64,000 nucleotides of DNA, from NCBI RefSeq assembly GCF_030272615.1, contig NC_081413.1, forward strand, positions 557,405,136 through 557,469,135. Reading direction: 5' to 3'. Positions 1-12,052 of the stretch are shown here, in pieces. The DNA is from Cryptomeria japonica (Eukaryota > Streptophyta > Pinopsida > Cupressales > Cupressaceae). Position 1 is the first letter of the stretch. Each line of letters begins with the position of its first letter. A program made the position numbers and the translations under genes. The notes below the pieces were generated by a model. It did not search any database. It saw only the letters and a list, made by a program, of their open reading frames with translations, and was not told the origin of the DNA.

Positions 1-1442
1 AGTAAATAAGACATTATGTACAAGAGTGTCCAAACAATAATGAGGAAATAAAAAACTACACAAGATTTTTTTGTTTGGCACTACCATGTGAACAAAGCAA
101 ATTGGTTAGAAGAAAGCATACTATATCAAAGTATTTAACCCATATGTGGTCGTGATGGGAAACTCACATAAGGAGTCAAAATTAAGTGGAAGGTGAACAT
201 GTAGATGACTTAGCTACGGATTGAATCTTATTCTCTTAGGTGCAAGACGAATAGGTGGACAATATTTGAGGAGTGACAAATATAAGCATGCCTATTTTAC
301 AACACTGGGCAGTGGAGATGGAATGCCGCTATTTATGGAGTGTGTAGCATATACTGACATTCATATTAAGTAGGAAGACAACGTGAGAGTGGAAAACCTA
401 ACCAGCTCATTTGAAGAGGAGATGCTGGATAAAACACAAACTTTTTGAACAAGATCCGTGATTAAAAAAATACACAAAATTAGTTTGGAAATTTCATAGA
501 ACTTTTGACAACTCTTATATCTTGTAATCATGTTTTGTATATTATTATTTTGCTACTGCTATTGGTTTTATATATAGCTAGGATGGGCGATCTCTTGAAA
601 AATCTCAATGTTTCATCTCCATGAACATCATCTAGATGGAATGAGTGCTAAATAGACTATTAATTCTAATGAAAGAAAGATTCTTATGAACCACTCCTCA
701 TAAAAATCGATAAAATCGACTCAAAAACTAAACTTGAAATTTATGTATTAACCTTATAGAACTCTTTCTTTCATTCATGCTACAATACCCCTAACAATTC
801 ATCTCCATGAACATCATCTAGATGGAATTAGTGCTAAATAGACTATTAGTTCTAATGAAAGATAGAATCTTCTAAACCACTACTCATAAAAATTACTAAA
901 ATCGACTCAAAAACTAAACTCGAAATTTATGTATGAACCTTAATAAAACTATTTCTTTCATTCATGCTACAATACCACTGCTGCACTAACAATAAAATAA
1001 AAAGCCAAACAATTAAAATAGAGGTGAAGAAAACATGTTGGAAGTTAAAAATAATAATAATTTTTTTCTTTAAATATAAAATAATAAATAAATTAATGGA
1101 TGAGAATCCTGTAACTGTGTTTTTTACGCTTCGCGAGACCCCTGCTCTGAACATGGGACCTTAGCCCAATTAGCCATGTTTCTGTTCGATCAAAAGGTTT
1201 TCTCTTTGTGCAGGAGGGAGAAACACATTTGAGTAAGAAGCAAGTAAGCAAGAGCGCTACTAATAACCTCTAAATCCGGCTGCAACTCTCCTCTGCGGAA
1301 ACACAATTTCCAGTTCGTACCAATATTATTACTAACCTAATTCCTTGTCTATCTCTCATTTTGTTTTTGTTATTCAGTATTGAGCTTCTTAAAATAATCA
1401 TAGCAATACAGGTTGGGTGGATGCGAGGCGGCGGAAGGCAAG
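1..1442. other. Upstream region of the GID4 gene
   Basis: AT-rich DNA with no open reading frame I recognise. It holds a 186-bp tandem duplication (612-978, listed separately). No unambiguous TATA box or transcription start can be fixed. A possible 5'-UTR intron could run from a GTAAGC donor at 1244 to an acceptor-like CAG at about 1410, which would place the first exon near 1200. This is speculative. The bases just before the start codon (ggcaag then ATGCC) are a reasonable plant initiation context. Positions 1127-1195 on the minus strand contain a TGGCTAATTGGG segment that fits an A-box but lacks a good B-box. Confidence 0.5.
612..978. repeat. 186-bp tandem duplication upstream of GID4
   Basis: A segment beginning ttcatctccatgaacatc at 612 is repeated from 798 with a period of 186 bp, and both copies run to ttcattcatgctacaatacc. 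The copies differ at scattered bases and small indels, so the duplication is not recent. It lies about 460 bp or more upstream of the GID4 start codon. No function can be read from it. Confidence 0.85.
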
Positions 1443-1506
1443 ATGCCGGTGAGAGTGAGATTGAGCGATGACTCTTCCTCCTCCTTGTACGCAACACACA
1501 TTCCGG
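1443..1506 (+). CDS. GID4: GID4 exon 1
   Basis: Starts at ATG 1443 (MPVRVRL...), the first ATG in this frame. It codes residues 1-21 plus the first base of Gly22. The donor is G|GTATGT at 1507, phase 1. The sequence is Ser-rich (SSSSL) and ends HIPG. The MPVR start is what one expects of plant GID4 proteins. The open frame continues upstream without an ATG, which supports 1443 as the start. Confidence 0.88.
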
Positions 1507-4500
1507 GTATGTATGTAATTAATTGTGTAATTCGAAGAGGGAGCTCAAAATATTCCAATTTACGTAGTCTGTTGGTCTGTACTGTGAACCGGACATTTAG
1601 TCTTCTTAATTTATGTCTTTACTGGCACAATTTTTCATTCCCCATCTCTTACACGTTTTTCTTTGAGACTGCAATTAATGCTGGCGGAAAATGGTTTAGC
1701 CTCATTCTTCTGCACCAATTACTGGGACAAACTTTGTCTTTCTATGCACCGGTTAGGGCTCAAACCAAGGAATTCCCATGACTCCTATGAGTTTGTTCGG
1801 CACCAGAGTTATCAGCCCCTCACGGTTTAATGTCTCCCCTGTTTCTCTTCAAATGTTTCTGAGCTTGGTGTTGAGTTTGATTAGATGGACCAGCTAAAAT
1901 TTGAATCTAAGATATCCCATGTTCTTGCTGGGGTGCTCTTCCACTGAGAGACGAACACTTCGTTTTTACTGGCTCAAAAATGCGGTTTGTTTATTTAAAA
2001 AAATAGTTATCTTAGATCACTATGTTTGAAAATAATTATAATTGTAAGGAGGATTTTCGCACAATTCATCTGCCGTTCTGATGCAAATCAACCTCTGCTC
2101 CTGCAAGTTAGTCTCAGGAAAACATACTCTCCAGCAATTTAAGCTCTAACAACTATGTTTTAATCCTGCAAATGAAACTCCAACAGAAAATTGCTGCAAT
2201 TCATACTCAAGATTGAAAACAGTACCAAAAATCCAGAAAAACAAAGAGGAAGAAATCATGCTCAGGTTATATCAGAGGAAGATATGGCGAGATTCCCTTT
2301 ATTTATTATCAAGAACAGATACAGAAAATTGAACGCATAAAATAGAAAACTTTTGAATAGTCTAAAAAAGAACAATTCCACAGCACCACAATTATTATCT
2401 TTAAATACGTTTGGCTTCTATTCCCCTAGATCACTCCCCCCTGCTCAGAAAAGCTCAACCTAAAAAGAACGCCAAAAATAAATTCGCCAAAATCCAGCAA
2501 TAAAACCGAGCGCCCCAACACAAACACACAACAGCTACCATTACTAGCTATATAGAAACTCGCAAATTCTTCCTTAGGTCTGTAACAACACGTATCCTAT
2601 CATGGCTGAAACTAGCAGGATATTTTGCATTTTTAGAGGTCAGCAAGTGGGATACAAAGCATCATCCGTCATTTGCCAAAGTTCCTGCAGGATTCTAGAA
2701 GTCTTTTTATATCTATGAAACATATCAAGGACAGAATTTCTACAGAGATGCTGGACCCTTCTTGTCATCGTTTCATGTTTAGAAGAGTCTTGTCCCATAT
2801 GCCACGGAGCATTCTCAAACACCCGTTTAGCTCCTATGAACCATTTGAACATATTGATATGATCACTCTACTTGAGGTTCCAATCACACCACTGATTTCT
2901 TCATGGTTCCTAGAGAACGTCTAATTCTCAGAAATCGACAAATTCAAACCCTATCATTAAGCCTTTGAATTTAAGGGGATTACTCTTCCAGATTGACATC
3001 AATAACTGGGAATAATCCTTTCTGAGAAGAATACCATTGTTAACAAGGGATGTTGGAAGCCTTTGCCTTCATTTTTGAGTAATCTTGCCAAGGCTGTCAT
3101 GGTGAAGGATGTAGTTGGGGCAAAGCTTCTTCACCATACAGAGCCTTCACCCATACCAAATTAGTACCAAATAGATCCTTTTTCTTGGCCACAGATTGAT
3201 CTACAAAGAAAAATAGTGTTGCTTACAAAGGAGCATGCAAGTAAAATTACAAAAGCCTGCTAACATTCATAAAAGCAGAGTAAGCTCTCCTATGTAGAGA
3301 AGCTTGTCCACACAGACACTGACATTCCAGAGGGAATCTTTAAATTTCTTACAAAGGCACTGACCTAAAACTCTATAAAAGTAAAACAATTTCCACTGTT
3401 TTGAGCATATGTCTGGAGGCTGCTTCTATTAACTATAGTAGGTTGCCTGAATAGAGCTGCACAATTTATTCTATTGTACCATCTATCTCCTTGAAACAGC
3501 CGAACAAATTAATTGAAATGATTTACAGTATCTTGATCACTTGAGACTCAAGAGTGTTAAATACAAGCATCTGCAATACATCGCATTGAGTAACTATGAC
3601 TAAAAGAGTAAATTGATTTGAGAATTCAATTTATAGTTCAAAAGAATTCATTCAGATTTGAATTGTTAATTTTCTTATAGAAATGCAGAGCAGTCACTTT
3701 TGATACTATTTCTTGTTTTTGTTAATATGTCTTTCATTTCTATTGCAGACAATCTTATTTTCTTTTTCATCTAAAGGCTTAGAGTTTTAGTGTTTATATT
3801 GATATTTGTATGGGACATACTTGGACAGTCTAGGAAGATTGATTGAGATGTGCATTTCATGCAACCCATGAAAATAATTTTCAATTTTGCAATGTTATCC
3901 TTCATCAAAATCTTTTGTTCTCTCAATTTCCACAAATCTACAAGATATGAATTATCAGTCAAACTAGGCTAGTTGAAACTTGAAAGCATATTTAACAAAC
4001 TCAGCAAGTTGCTGATTACTTGCCAAAAAGTTTTCACAGTGAGTTTTTTTGGAGTTAACTTGTAGAGTTTTCTGGCAAGTTTTTGATGATTTTTGGCGAG
4101 TTTGAGCCCTTGATTTGTGCTGCATGTGAAAACTGTGAATTAAGTAGTCCAAAAATGCTGTTTTTTGGCTTTATAAGCAGTGTTTTTTGCCTTTTTAAAA
4201 ACTATGAAAATGGTATGTGCCACGAAGGTCTTCATTTGGGCTTGGTGGTGAGTGTTCTATGGCGCAACCCTGCAATGTATCATGGCCCTTAGACCCCATG
4301 AGGGGTAATTCAGCCTGACCTTTCTTGGGTGTTGCCCCCAGATCCCCAACAAACTCATTTGATACATATTCTAGCTGTATTTTGCATAAAATCTATGTTT
4401 TTAAAAAAAATTCAAGTGTTTTTAAGTTGCCGAGTTTATGCCAAGTTGGAACAGTCTGGTCCACTGAGGTCTGAGTTTTTGAACTATGGTTGAAAGATAA

Positions 4501-7500
4501 ATTTTTAGCATCCAAACAAAAATTGATGGTGATAAAGAAGAGGGTAATGCCTGATTTAACTATATTTCAGTTTCTAATAAGTAAAAGATCTCCCTGAAGA
4601 GCGAAATGGCAAGTTGCTCTTTGTCTGAAGTTTATATAAACAAATCAGACTTTGAGTTGGCACCCATGCTTTATATTAATGATCACAGAGCCTTCAAATT
4701 TGTACACTTCTTCATATATGATCGAATACATGTAAACTACATTTTACATTCAACTGCATGACAAGAAATCTATTGTTAATCTCTTATTTTCATTTCTGTC
4801 TTTGGTACGATTCTATAACAGTTTGATAACAAATTAATGCATCTTTCCGAAGTGGATGGCCTCTCTATTGGTAATCCATCAACATAATTTGAGGGCACCA
4901 TTGACTGTTAATTATGCCTCCCATGTGATAGAATTGGTGCAATTATCTGCAAATTGATGCATATGTGACTATTGGTCATCATCCACTATCAAATTTTGCT
5001 CTTTGTGCCAAACCATTTGACTATAATTTTTTTTTTGTCACATGCAGGTACTATTCCCGGCCATGCACTCCCATCACCTTGCCGGCTGTTGAGTGTGGGT
5101 CAGGTAAGTTGCACCAACATGTAAGCAGATGTTGTAGGGTTATTCATATAAACTATAGCTTTCCAGCAATTCATAAAAGCTGGAAGATAACTTGATTTTT
5201 TCTAGATAAGCTACAGTAAGATTTTTCCTGACACTTGCTGTGTTTGTACAAATGTTTTCCTATCCATGAACTTGCTGTGTTTGTACAAATGTATTCCTAT
5301 CCTTTCTTCATGGGTTATTGTGTTTTGATGCTTGGCCTCTTGAATGACTTGCTTGTGTGTTAATTTTGGATCAGACTGTAGCAAATTAGATAGCAATAAA
5401 AAAAAACCAAAAATCAATGCACATAAAGAACACCAGAATACCCTGGGAAAACCTCTCTCTTGGAGGTGAAAAACCCAGCAATAATCTCGGATCTTATTAG
5501 GCAAAATCAGTATAAATCTTTACAAGTCTGCTTCAACACTTGAAGCACTTGACCAGCAGAATATGCACAGTAGAGTAATAGATTCAAAACTAGGGCACAG
5601 CAGTATTATGGACTTATCTGCAAAACACTTGAATGCTGATCAAGGAAGACAAACACCATTCGCTGATAATGAAGAAGATTCCCAGCCTCTGAATGGACTC
5701 GCTGTCTTGGAAGAAGTTCGCTGTCCTTAGGAGAGAATTCGCTGTCCTAAGAAGATATTTGCTGACTGTAGATGCTATTCGCTGATCACTGCTGAATGAA
5801 TGTATTCTCTGATTGTTGCTGAAGGAGATCGCTGTGTGGAATGAATGTGTGTCCTTTGATGCATGAATGATTTGTATATATGTGTGTCAAGTCCACCTAG
5901 ACACCTCAGGTCGGCCTTAATAATATTATCTTATTTTGGTGCCCAAACATAGGGTCAGACCAATAGCAATTACAAGTTACATGAGATAGGGTCTGCCCTA
6001 TTTACATTACAAGTTACATTAGTGTATTACAAGTTTATCGCCCATTATGGGGCCAGCATAAATTGCAAGTTACATCGCCCATTTAGGGCCAAACAAAAAT
6101 ACATGTTGCACATTGAGTTTGCCTAATAATTGAAAAATAAATTGAATGAATGATTCAATAATCGGATGATTACATTGAACGATATACACACGTATATATA
6201 GAGGTTACAAGACGATGTTCTATAATTAGAACATAATGTTAAAGTAAAGGATTAAAGAGCTAAAAGCTAATTAACTAAAAAGAAAAAGCTAAAAGCTAAA
6301 TGCTAAATAAAGCTTAAAAGCTAATTAACTAAAAAGCTAAATGACCATTAAACAAGGAACTAAATTTAGGTGACTAAAATATAATTAAATATTCTAATAC
6401 CCTCCCTTAATGGTCATTCTATCTACTAACTACCCTACAGAAGACACTGCAGGTCTTTTGATCACAAATGAAAAGAACACTTTGTTGTGGTGGAGACCCT
6501 CCTTGGATCTGAAAAGTGTTAATGACCAAGAATACCAAAAGCCATCCAAGATAATGTAGCCTTCACACGCGAATTAGAGATCTGGCACACGCGAATTACT
6601 GAAGCCTGAAACAATGATTTTGAGGAAAAAATCAGCAAACCCTTTTGTAGAAGAGTACCAACTCCAAAACTGACTGCAAGATACCACGGTTGCAGATGTT
6701 CGCCTGGCAGGTGCGACCCAAACTAACTGCAACAAAGCACGATTTTGAGGAAAAAACCGTCAAACCCTGAAATAGGAACCCTCGAAAAGAGAATTTGCGA
6801 TTTTGAGGAGAAAATCGAAAAACCAAGAAATCTGAGGTTACAAATCATCGTTTTTGTGGAAAAAAATGGTAAAACCCAGATAACTAAAATCTTACGCGAA
6901 TATCGCGGATTACAAATGAGATAATTATTAAGGGAAAATTATAAACCCTACGAACAATTTTTGAGGAAAAAATCGTGAAAACCCTCCCATAATTTTCTGT
7001 GGAAAAAATCAGAAAATCGACAGACAATTTTTCAGGAAAAAATCGTGAAAACCTTGGGACCTGTAAGACGAGGTCTGGCCTAAATCAATTTGATCAAGGC
7101 AACGATATTCAGATATCGTGAACATGCACTGTTTCTAGGTGTTGTGACGGTTGTTGAACTTCTGTCTGTGTTCCAACATGATGTTAGTCAAAGATGCCAT
7201 CACAAAAATGGAGGTTGAACGAGGTCAACCTAGTGAAAGCATGAGACAGAAGAATTTGATTCAAAAATCAGAATAGCAGCTGCACAAAAAATCTGAAACC
7301 CTGGAGGAGAATTCTGGCACAAATTCCAAGGTGCAAATTTCAAGGTTTGGAAGAAACCCAAAAATTAAAATTTTTTGCACACTTAAAACAGCATAAATGG
7401 TGCCCAAAAAACAGCAAAAATCCCAACGTCCACAGAAATAGCAGAAATTGTGAACTGTTTTTAAGTTCCAAGGCAAATTTGTTGGCACAAAATTCAAGGC

Positions 7501-10500
7501 ACGGAAAACGAGGCACCCCAAAAAATTTGAGACCAACCCAGAAAAGCTCTCGAAAAACCCACCAAGCATCTGAAAACAGAATATAGATCCGACAGCTCAA
7601 AAATTGAGGCACGGAAAACGATGCAACTAGAAAAATTTGATGACGATCCAGTTGAGGTCTCGAAAAACCCACCAAGAATCTGCAAGAAAAACAAAATTTT
7701 GACTTGAACTGAAAGGTCAAAACCCTAGTCGAAAATTGCAGAAACCCTTGGAAAATTTTCAATTTGCAAAAAAAACTCCAGGTTGCAGGCCCGAAAATCT
7801 CCAGAATGCTAAATAAAAACATGAACTGCTGCCCAGCACAAAGAAATTCGCCCACGAACCAGAAACCCTCAAAAAGCCTTCTAAAAAGCAAAATCGTTTT
7901 TTTATAAAAAAACAATAAAAAAAAATCTGGAAAATATTCCAGAAAGAAGGGCATGAATTTTTATTAAAAAATTCACCAAACTTTAAAGAATCCCATCAAC
8001 CCGCTCTGATACCATGAAAAATAAATTGAATGAATGATTCAATAATCGGATGATTACATTGAATGATATACACACGTATATATAGAGGTTACAAGACGAT
8101 GTTCTATAATTAGAACATAATGTTAAAGTAAAGGATTAAAGAGCTAAAAGCTAAATTAAGTTTAAAAGCTAATTAACTAAAAAGAAAAAGCTAAAAGCTA
8201 AATGCTAAATAAAACTTAAAAGCTAATTAACTAAAAAGCTAAATGACCATTAAACAAGGAACTAAATATAGGTGAGTAAAATATAATTAAATATTCTAAT
8301 AATAATGTGGCTAAGGCCGATAGGCCAATTAGCCACCCACATGTGCTAGGTCGGCCCTAGAAGGAATCCGACTTAGCTACAACATCAACATTGTGAACCC
8401 CTTGATATATGGAAGTGTATAGGTAGATAGTCTGACTTTTTCTCCTTTGTTTGCTTATCCTTTGGATAAGCATATGGGATATGTTGTTTTGTTTCTTGGT
8501 AAGGAGAAACAATCATTATAAGAAGGCTATTTTGCTTATCCTTTATGTCATATACTTCTTTCGGACATCGCTTCTATTTTTTGTTGATTCCATCATGTTG
8601 CATGCTCTATTTATTGTCACTTTACTTACTGGGTTTTAAGATCCCACTAATCTATTTAGGAATGCACTTAGTCAATCTAGTAGGATATGTCCAGAAGTAG
8701 GGATTGTATTTGGATGCATACCCAAGGTAAAGATAGCATCTTCAGAGTTGTTCTCAATTTTTGTGCATGACAATGAAATTAAAATACCTAATGGTGTTAT
8801 TCTTTTTCCACCTTGTTTTGATTTGCAGGCTTTTGATGGTACACAGAATGTATCAAATTCACAAAAGGATGAAGCTTGGAAGGTGAATGTACGTCTTCAG
8901 GGTTGTGATCTTGAACATGGATATCTATGTGGCAGCATGGAAGCTTTGAATGTGCCCTCAGCAGAGACACCTGTAAGACAATGGATTGCCATTCAGTATT
9001 GCTTTGAACATTGGCTTGTCAAATATTGAATGCATTGCCTTAGCACTGATTTATCTTCATATAAGTCCAAAGATAAAGTACATGTAGCAATAGCAAGAAT
9101 GTTTTAGCCTTTATTATACCATTATGCTATTAATGTCAACATTTTAATACAGATTTAGCCTTTCTTGTAAGTTTTCCATCCTGTCTTGAGAAATGGGGAA
9201 CAATTTGGGAGCTTGAAGATGGGGACAAATCATTCCTGCCCTGCTCCTCAAAAAGGCAGAAAATGGGACATGCCCTCAACTAAGGGGATGTTTCTGGGGA
9301 TATCCCCCCATTATGTGGTGCCAAGGGATGTCTTGGCATCCCAACTATCCCTCAACTGCACTGGGGTTCCTTGGTATCTCATTGGTATCTTCACTGCTCT
9401 GGGAATGTGACAGCCAGCAGTTAAAAAAACAGCCAAAAAAAAGTTACTGTCACGAAGGATGATGACCTTTAGCGCTCTCCTCCGTACAGACATGGCTAAA
9501 TTTTTCTTGTTTTTGCCCAAAAACAATGCAGTGAAAGGAGATGTAGCTTAATTTGACAGCAATTTTAGCTGCACTGTCTTTGCATCTGCATTATATATAT
9601 TTTTTTCTCACCATCATTCATTTGTTTGATTGTTTGTATATAGCATGTCTTCTATGGTGGGATCAAATTAATGTTTCAAATAAGGGTAATGATAATTGTT
9701 GTTAATTGGTATTTTGTGTATATTACACATGTGCGTTTGGTGTAATTGTGTGTTTGATGTAGTGGAAGAATAATTTGTTGACTAGGAATCCCAAATCAAC
9801 ATGTTGCGACTTGGAATATGGCTAAACAAGAAATTGGCATTTGCTATTATTTTTTTGTTGCATTTTAGTGTAAAGAAATAATTTTAATAGGTTTGAGGAT
9901 GAGTTTATTGGTTGAACTTGAGCTGATGCATCATTGGTAAACTATTAGGTTTAAAGTTTCATCTGACAGGGTCCTGGATTAACTTTGATGTTGGATGTAA
10001 TACAGGTTTACAGGATTGGGCTGATCAGTTGATTGTCATTGTAAATTTAGCACATTATAGTTACTTTCAAAATTTCAGTTTCTTCTACTTTATTAAATTT
10101 ATTTTTAGCTGGATAATAAATTTATATAATGAAAATTTGAATATTAGTTTTTATATATTATTTTAATAGCCACAGCTTGCCATCTCCAAAACTTGGAATA
10201 TTTTTGGCACCCCAAAACCTTATCCCCTTGTCCTCAAAACTTAGATAAGTACTGAAGTTTTCTATACTTGAAGTTGTCACAGTGGAGGAAAAGCAAGGAG
10301 AAGGGCACTTGGGGTTGGGAGCATTAGTTGAGCAAACTTTAGGTTTCAAAGATTGATGGTGTCTGTTAAGTCCAGTGTTATGAAAGCATCCAAGAGGGGA
10401 AAGTTGAGAAGGGGGTTGAGAGTATTCAGCAGAAGAAGCACTGGGAATGGAAGAAAGCTTTAGGAACCTGGTTTCCAAATATCAACTCACTATTCAAAAT

Positions 10501-12015
10501 GGAATATCAACTCCACGCACAGGGGTAACCTATTTAGAAGAGAAGAGGATAGATACCAAGCATGATTAGAAGAATAATTTTAGAGAAACATATAAATGCA
10601 CAAGGAATATAAATAATTAGGAAGTCATTTGACATAATTGAAGGCCAGAAACCACAGAAAATAAATCTGTTTATCCATTGCCACGAACAGCAATATCAAC
10701 CCCATGCACAAGGATACCAACGGAAAGTAAGGATGATTGAAATGGACCTACTGAGTGATTCCACAAGCCAGCTTAAGCCCAGAGACCACCAAGCTGTCCT
10801 ACCTTATCAAGGATATAGAGTTTTGTAACTACTCATTGTAAGGGTGTGTGCCCGTGTCAATTTGCTGTCTATATTTGATATTAACTTGATGCATTGTAAT
10901 TATCTCATATATATACAATATTCTCTAATTCAGACAAGTAGAGAGGCCGCACTATATAGTAAGCAATACCAGCTCCCCAATCTCTTGTACAAACAAGTGT
11001 TGAGAATGATCACATATCTTTAATAAGAAATTATTGACTTCTTTATAACTGCTATTCCAGTGTTTTGTTTCAACTGTCATGACCCTACTGTGAGAAGCAG
11101 ATGCAACACGAAGGGAAATCGCCTTGATACAAGTCTCACGATTTTCCAAACAGAAGTCCAGACCAGTGAATGGCCACTGTCTACCATGAACAAAGGAATG
11201 ATGAAATAACAAGATCGATGAGAGATTAGTTAGGGAAAGATCAAATCCAGAAGGTGCGATTGGTTAAGAGCCAAAAGGTGTGAAGACAAATAACAACCAT
11301 TGCAAGCACTTTCCCCTTTGGAAGAGACGTGCTTCTTCAAGACAGAAGAAGGTATAAATAACAATGTTTGGCCTCCAAGAATCAGCATTGAACATTAGCA
11401 GATAGAATCAATTATCACCATGGAACAAGACAGATAGTTTCCAGTCCAGACATGGAAGCAGCAGACTTACAACTATTTCAGATCTATATAACTACATCTA
11501 CTAATACTTGCATCTTGTGGTATATATCTGTCTATGCGTTATTGTTAATGTTTATCTCAATCTATATATACATGTATATGACTGGCTATTGAATGTATAT
11601 GTCTGCAATAATTCTGTGTGAAACCTCCATCATGTATGGAAGGAAGGAGGTGTAGAAAAGAGGGGAATTAGAAGGTTGCCATCTAAGTAGGCCACCCTAG
11701 GGATGTCCATGTTGCCTACCCCCAGAGCGAAGAGGGCAAAGATCTGCTCTTGGGTTTAGATAGGAGGATCAAGAAACCCCCGGTACGATCTTCTCTCCGA
11801 CTCTACAATGATGGCTATTGTCTTTAGGGGGATGAGACACAGATGGGAAAAGAAAGTACAAGCATCCTACTAAGTAGGCCACCCTGATGGATGTCCATGT
11901 TGCCTACCCATTGAGGCCAATAGGGTGAGTATACACTCGTGGGCTTAGTGTGGAGATTGCTTTGGGTGGACCTATCATGTTTCTTCCTCCAAAACCCTAA
12001 CATGTTTAAATACAA

Positions 12016-12052
<37 letters not shown>

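Larger units (their letters stand above)
6131..8301 (-). mobile_element. TRIM-like non-autonomous LTR retrotransposon
   Basis: Two terminal repeats (6131-6399 and 8015-8301) flank 1.6 kb without pol domains, and the 5-bp target duplication ataat is perfect (6126-6130 and 8302-8306). The minus-strand order is: 5' LTR 8301-8015, a PBS reading TGGTATCAGAGC immediately after the LTR (8014-8003), internal region, polypurine tract aagggaggg (about 6408-6400), 3' LTR. Ends on that strand are TA...CA, not TG...CA. The LTRs differ by about four substitutions and one indel of roughly 18 bp, so it is younger than the element at 13378. The long Phe-rich minus-strand reading frame (7954-7340) looks like a base-composition artefact. 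Confidence 0.9.
5358..8390 (-). mobile_element. Solo LTR (about 860 bp, antisense to GID4), split by a TRIM element
   Basis: On the minus strand it begins TGTTGATGTTGTAGC at 8390 and ends AAAATTAACA at 5358. It is flanked on both sides by the perfect 5-bp duplication ttgtg (5353-5357 and 8391-8395). Removing the nested element 6131-8301 and one copy of its target duplication leaves about 857 bp with no second LTR, PBS or coding domain. It is therefore inferred to be a solo LTR left by LTR-LTR recombination. On the minus strand a TATA-like tatata lies near 5880, followed by several GCGAA-type motifs. The terminal cccagggtattctgg segment resembles the end of the LTRs at 13378 and 15627. Confidence 0.82.

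Noticed and set aside
4200-4330. Possible tRNA gene or SINE near ggcgcaaccctgcaatgtat
   Set aside because: No consistent cloverleaf and no A-box/B-box pair at proper spacing on either strand.
7340-7954. 204-codon minus-strand frame, Phe- and Leu-rich
   Set aside because: It lies in the A-rich internal part of the TRIM element. The Phe/Leu-rich frame is the complement of A-rich DNA and overlapping frames are also open. No domain.
10158-10478. 106-codon minus-strand Ser/Pro-rich frame
   Set aside because: No recognised motif, no splice partners and no neighbouring TE domain; treated as a chance ORF.
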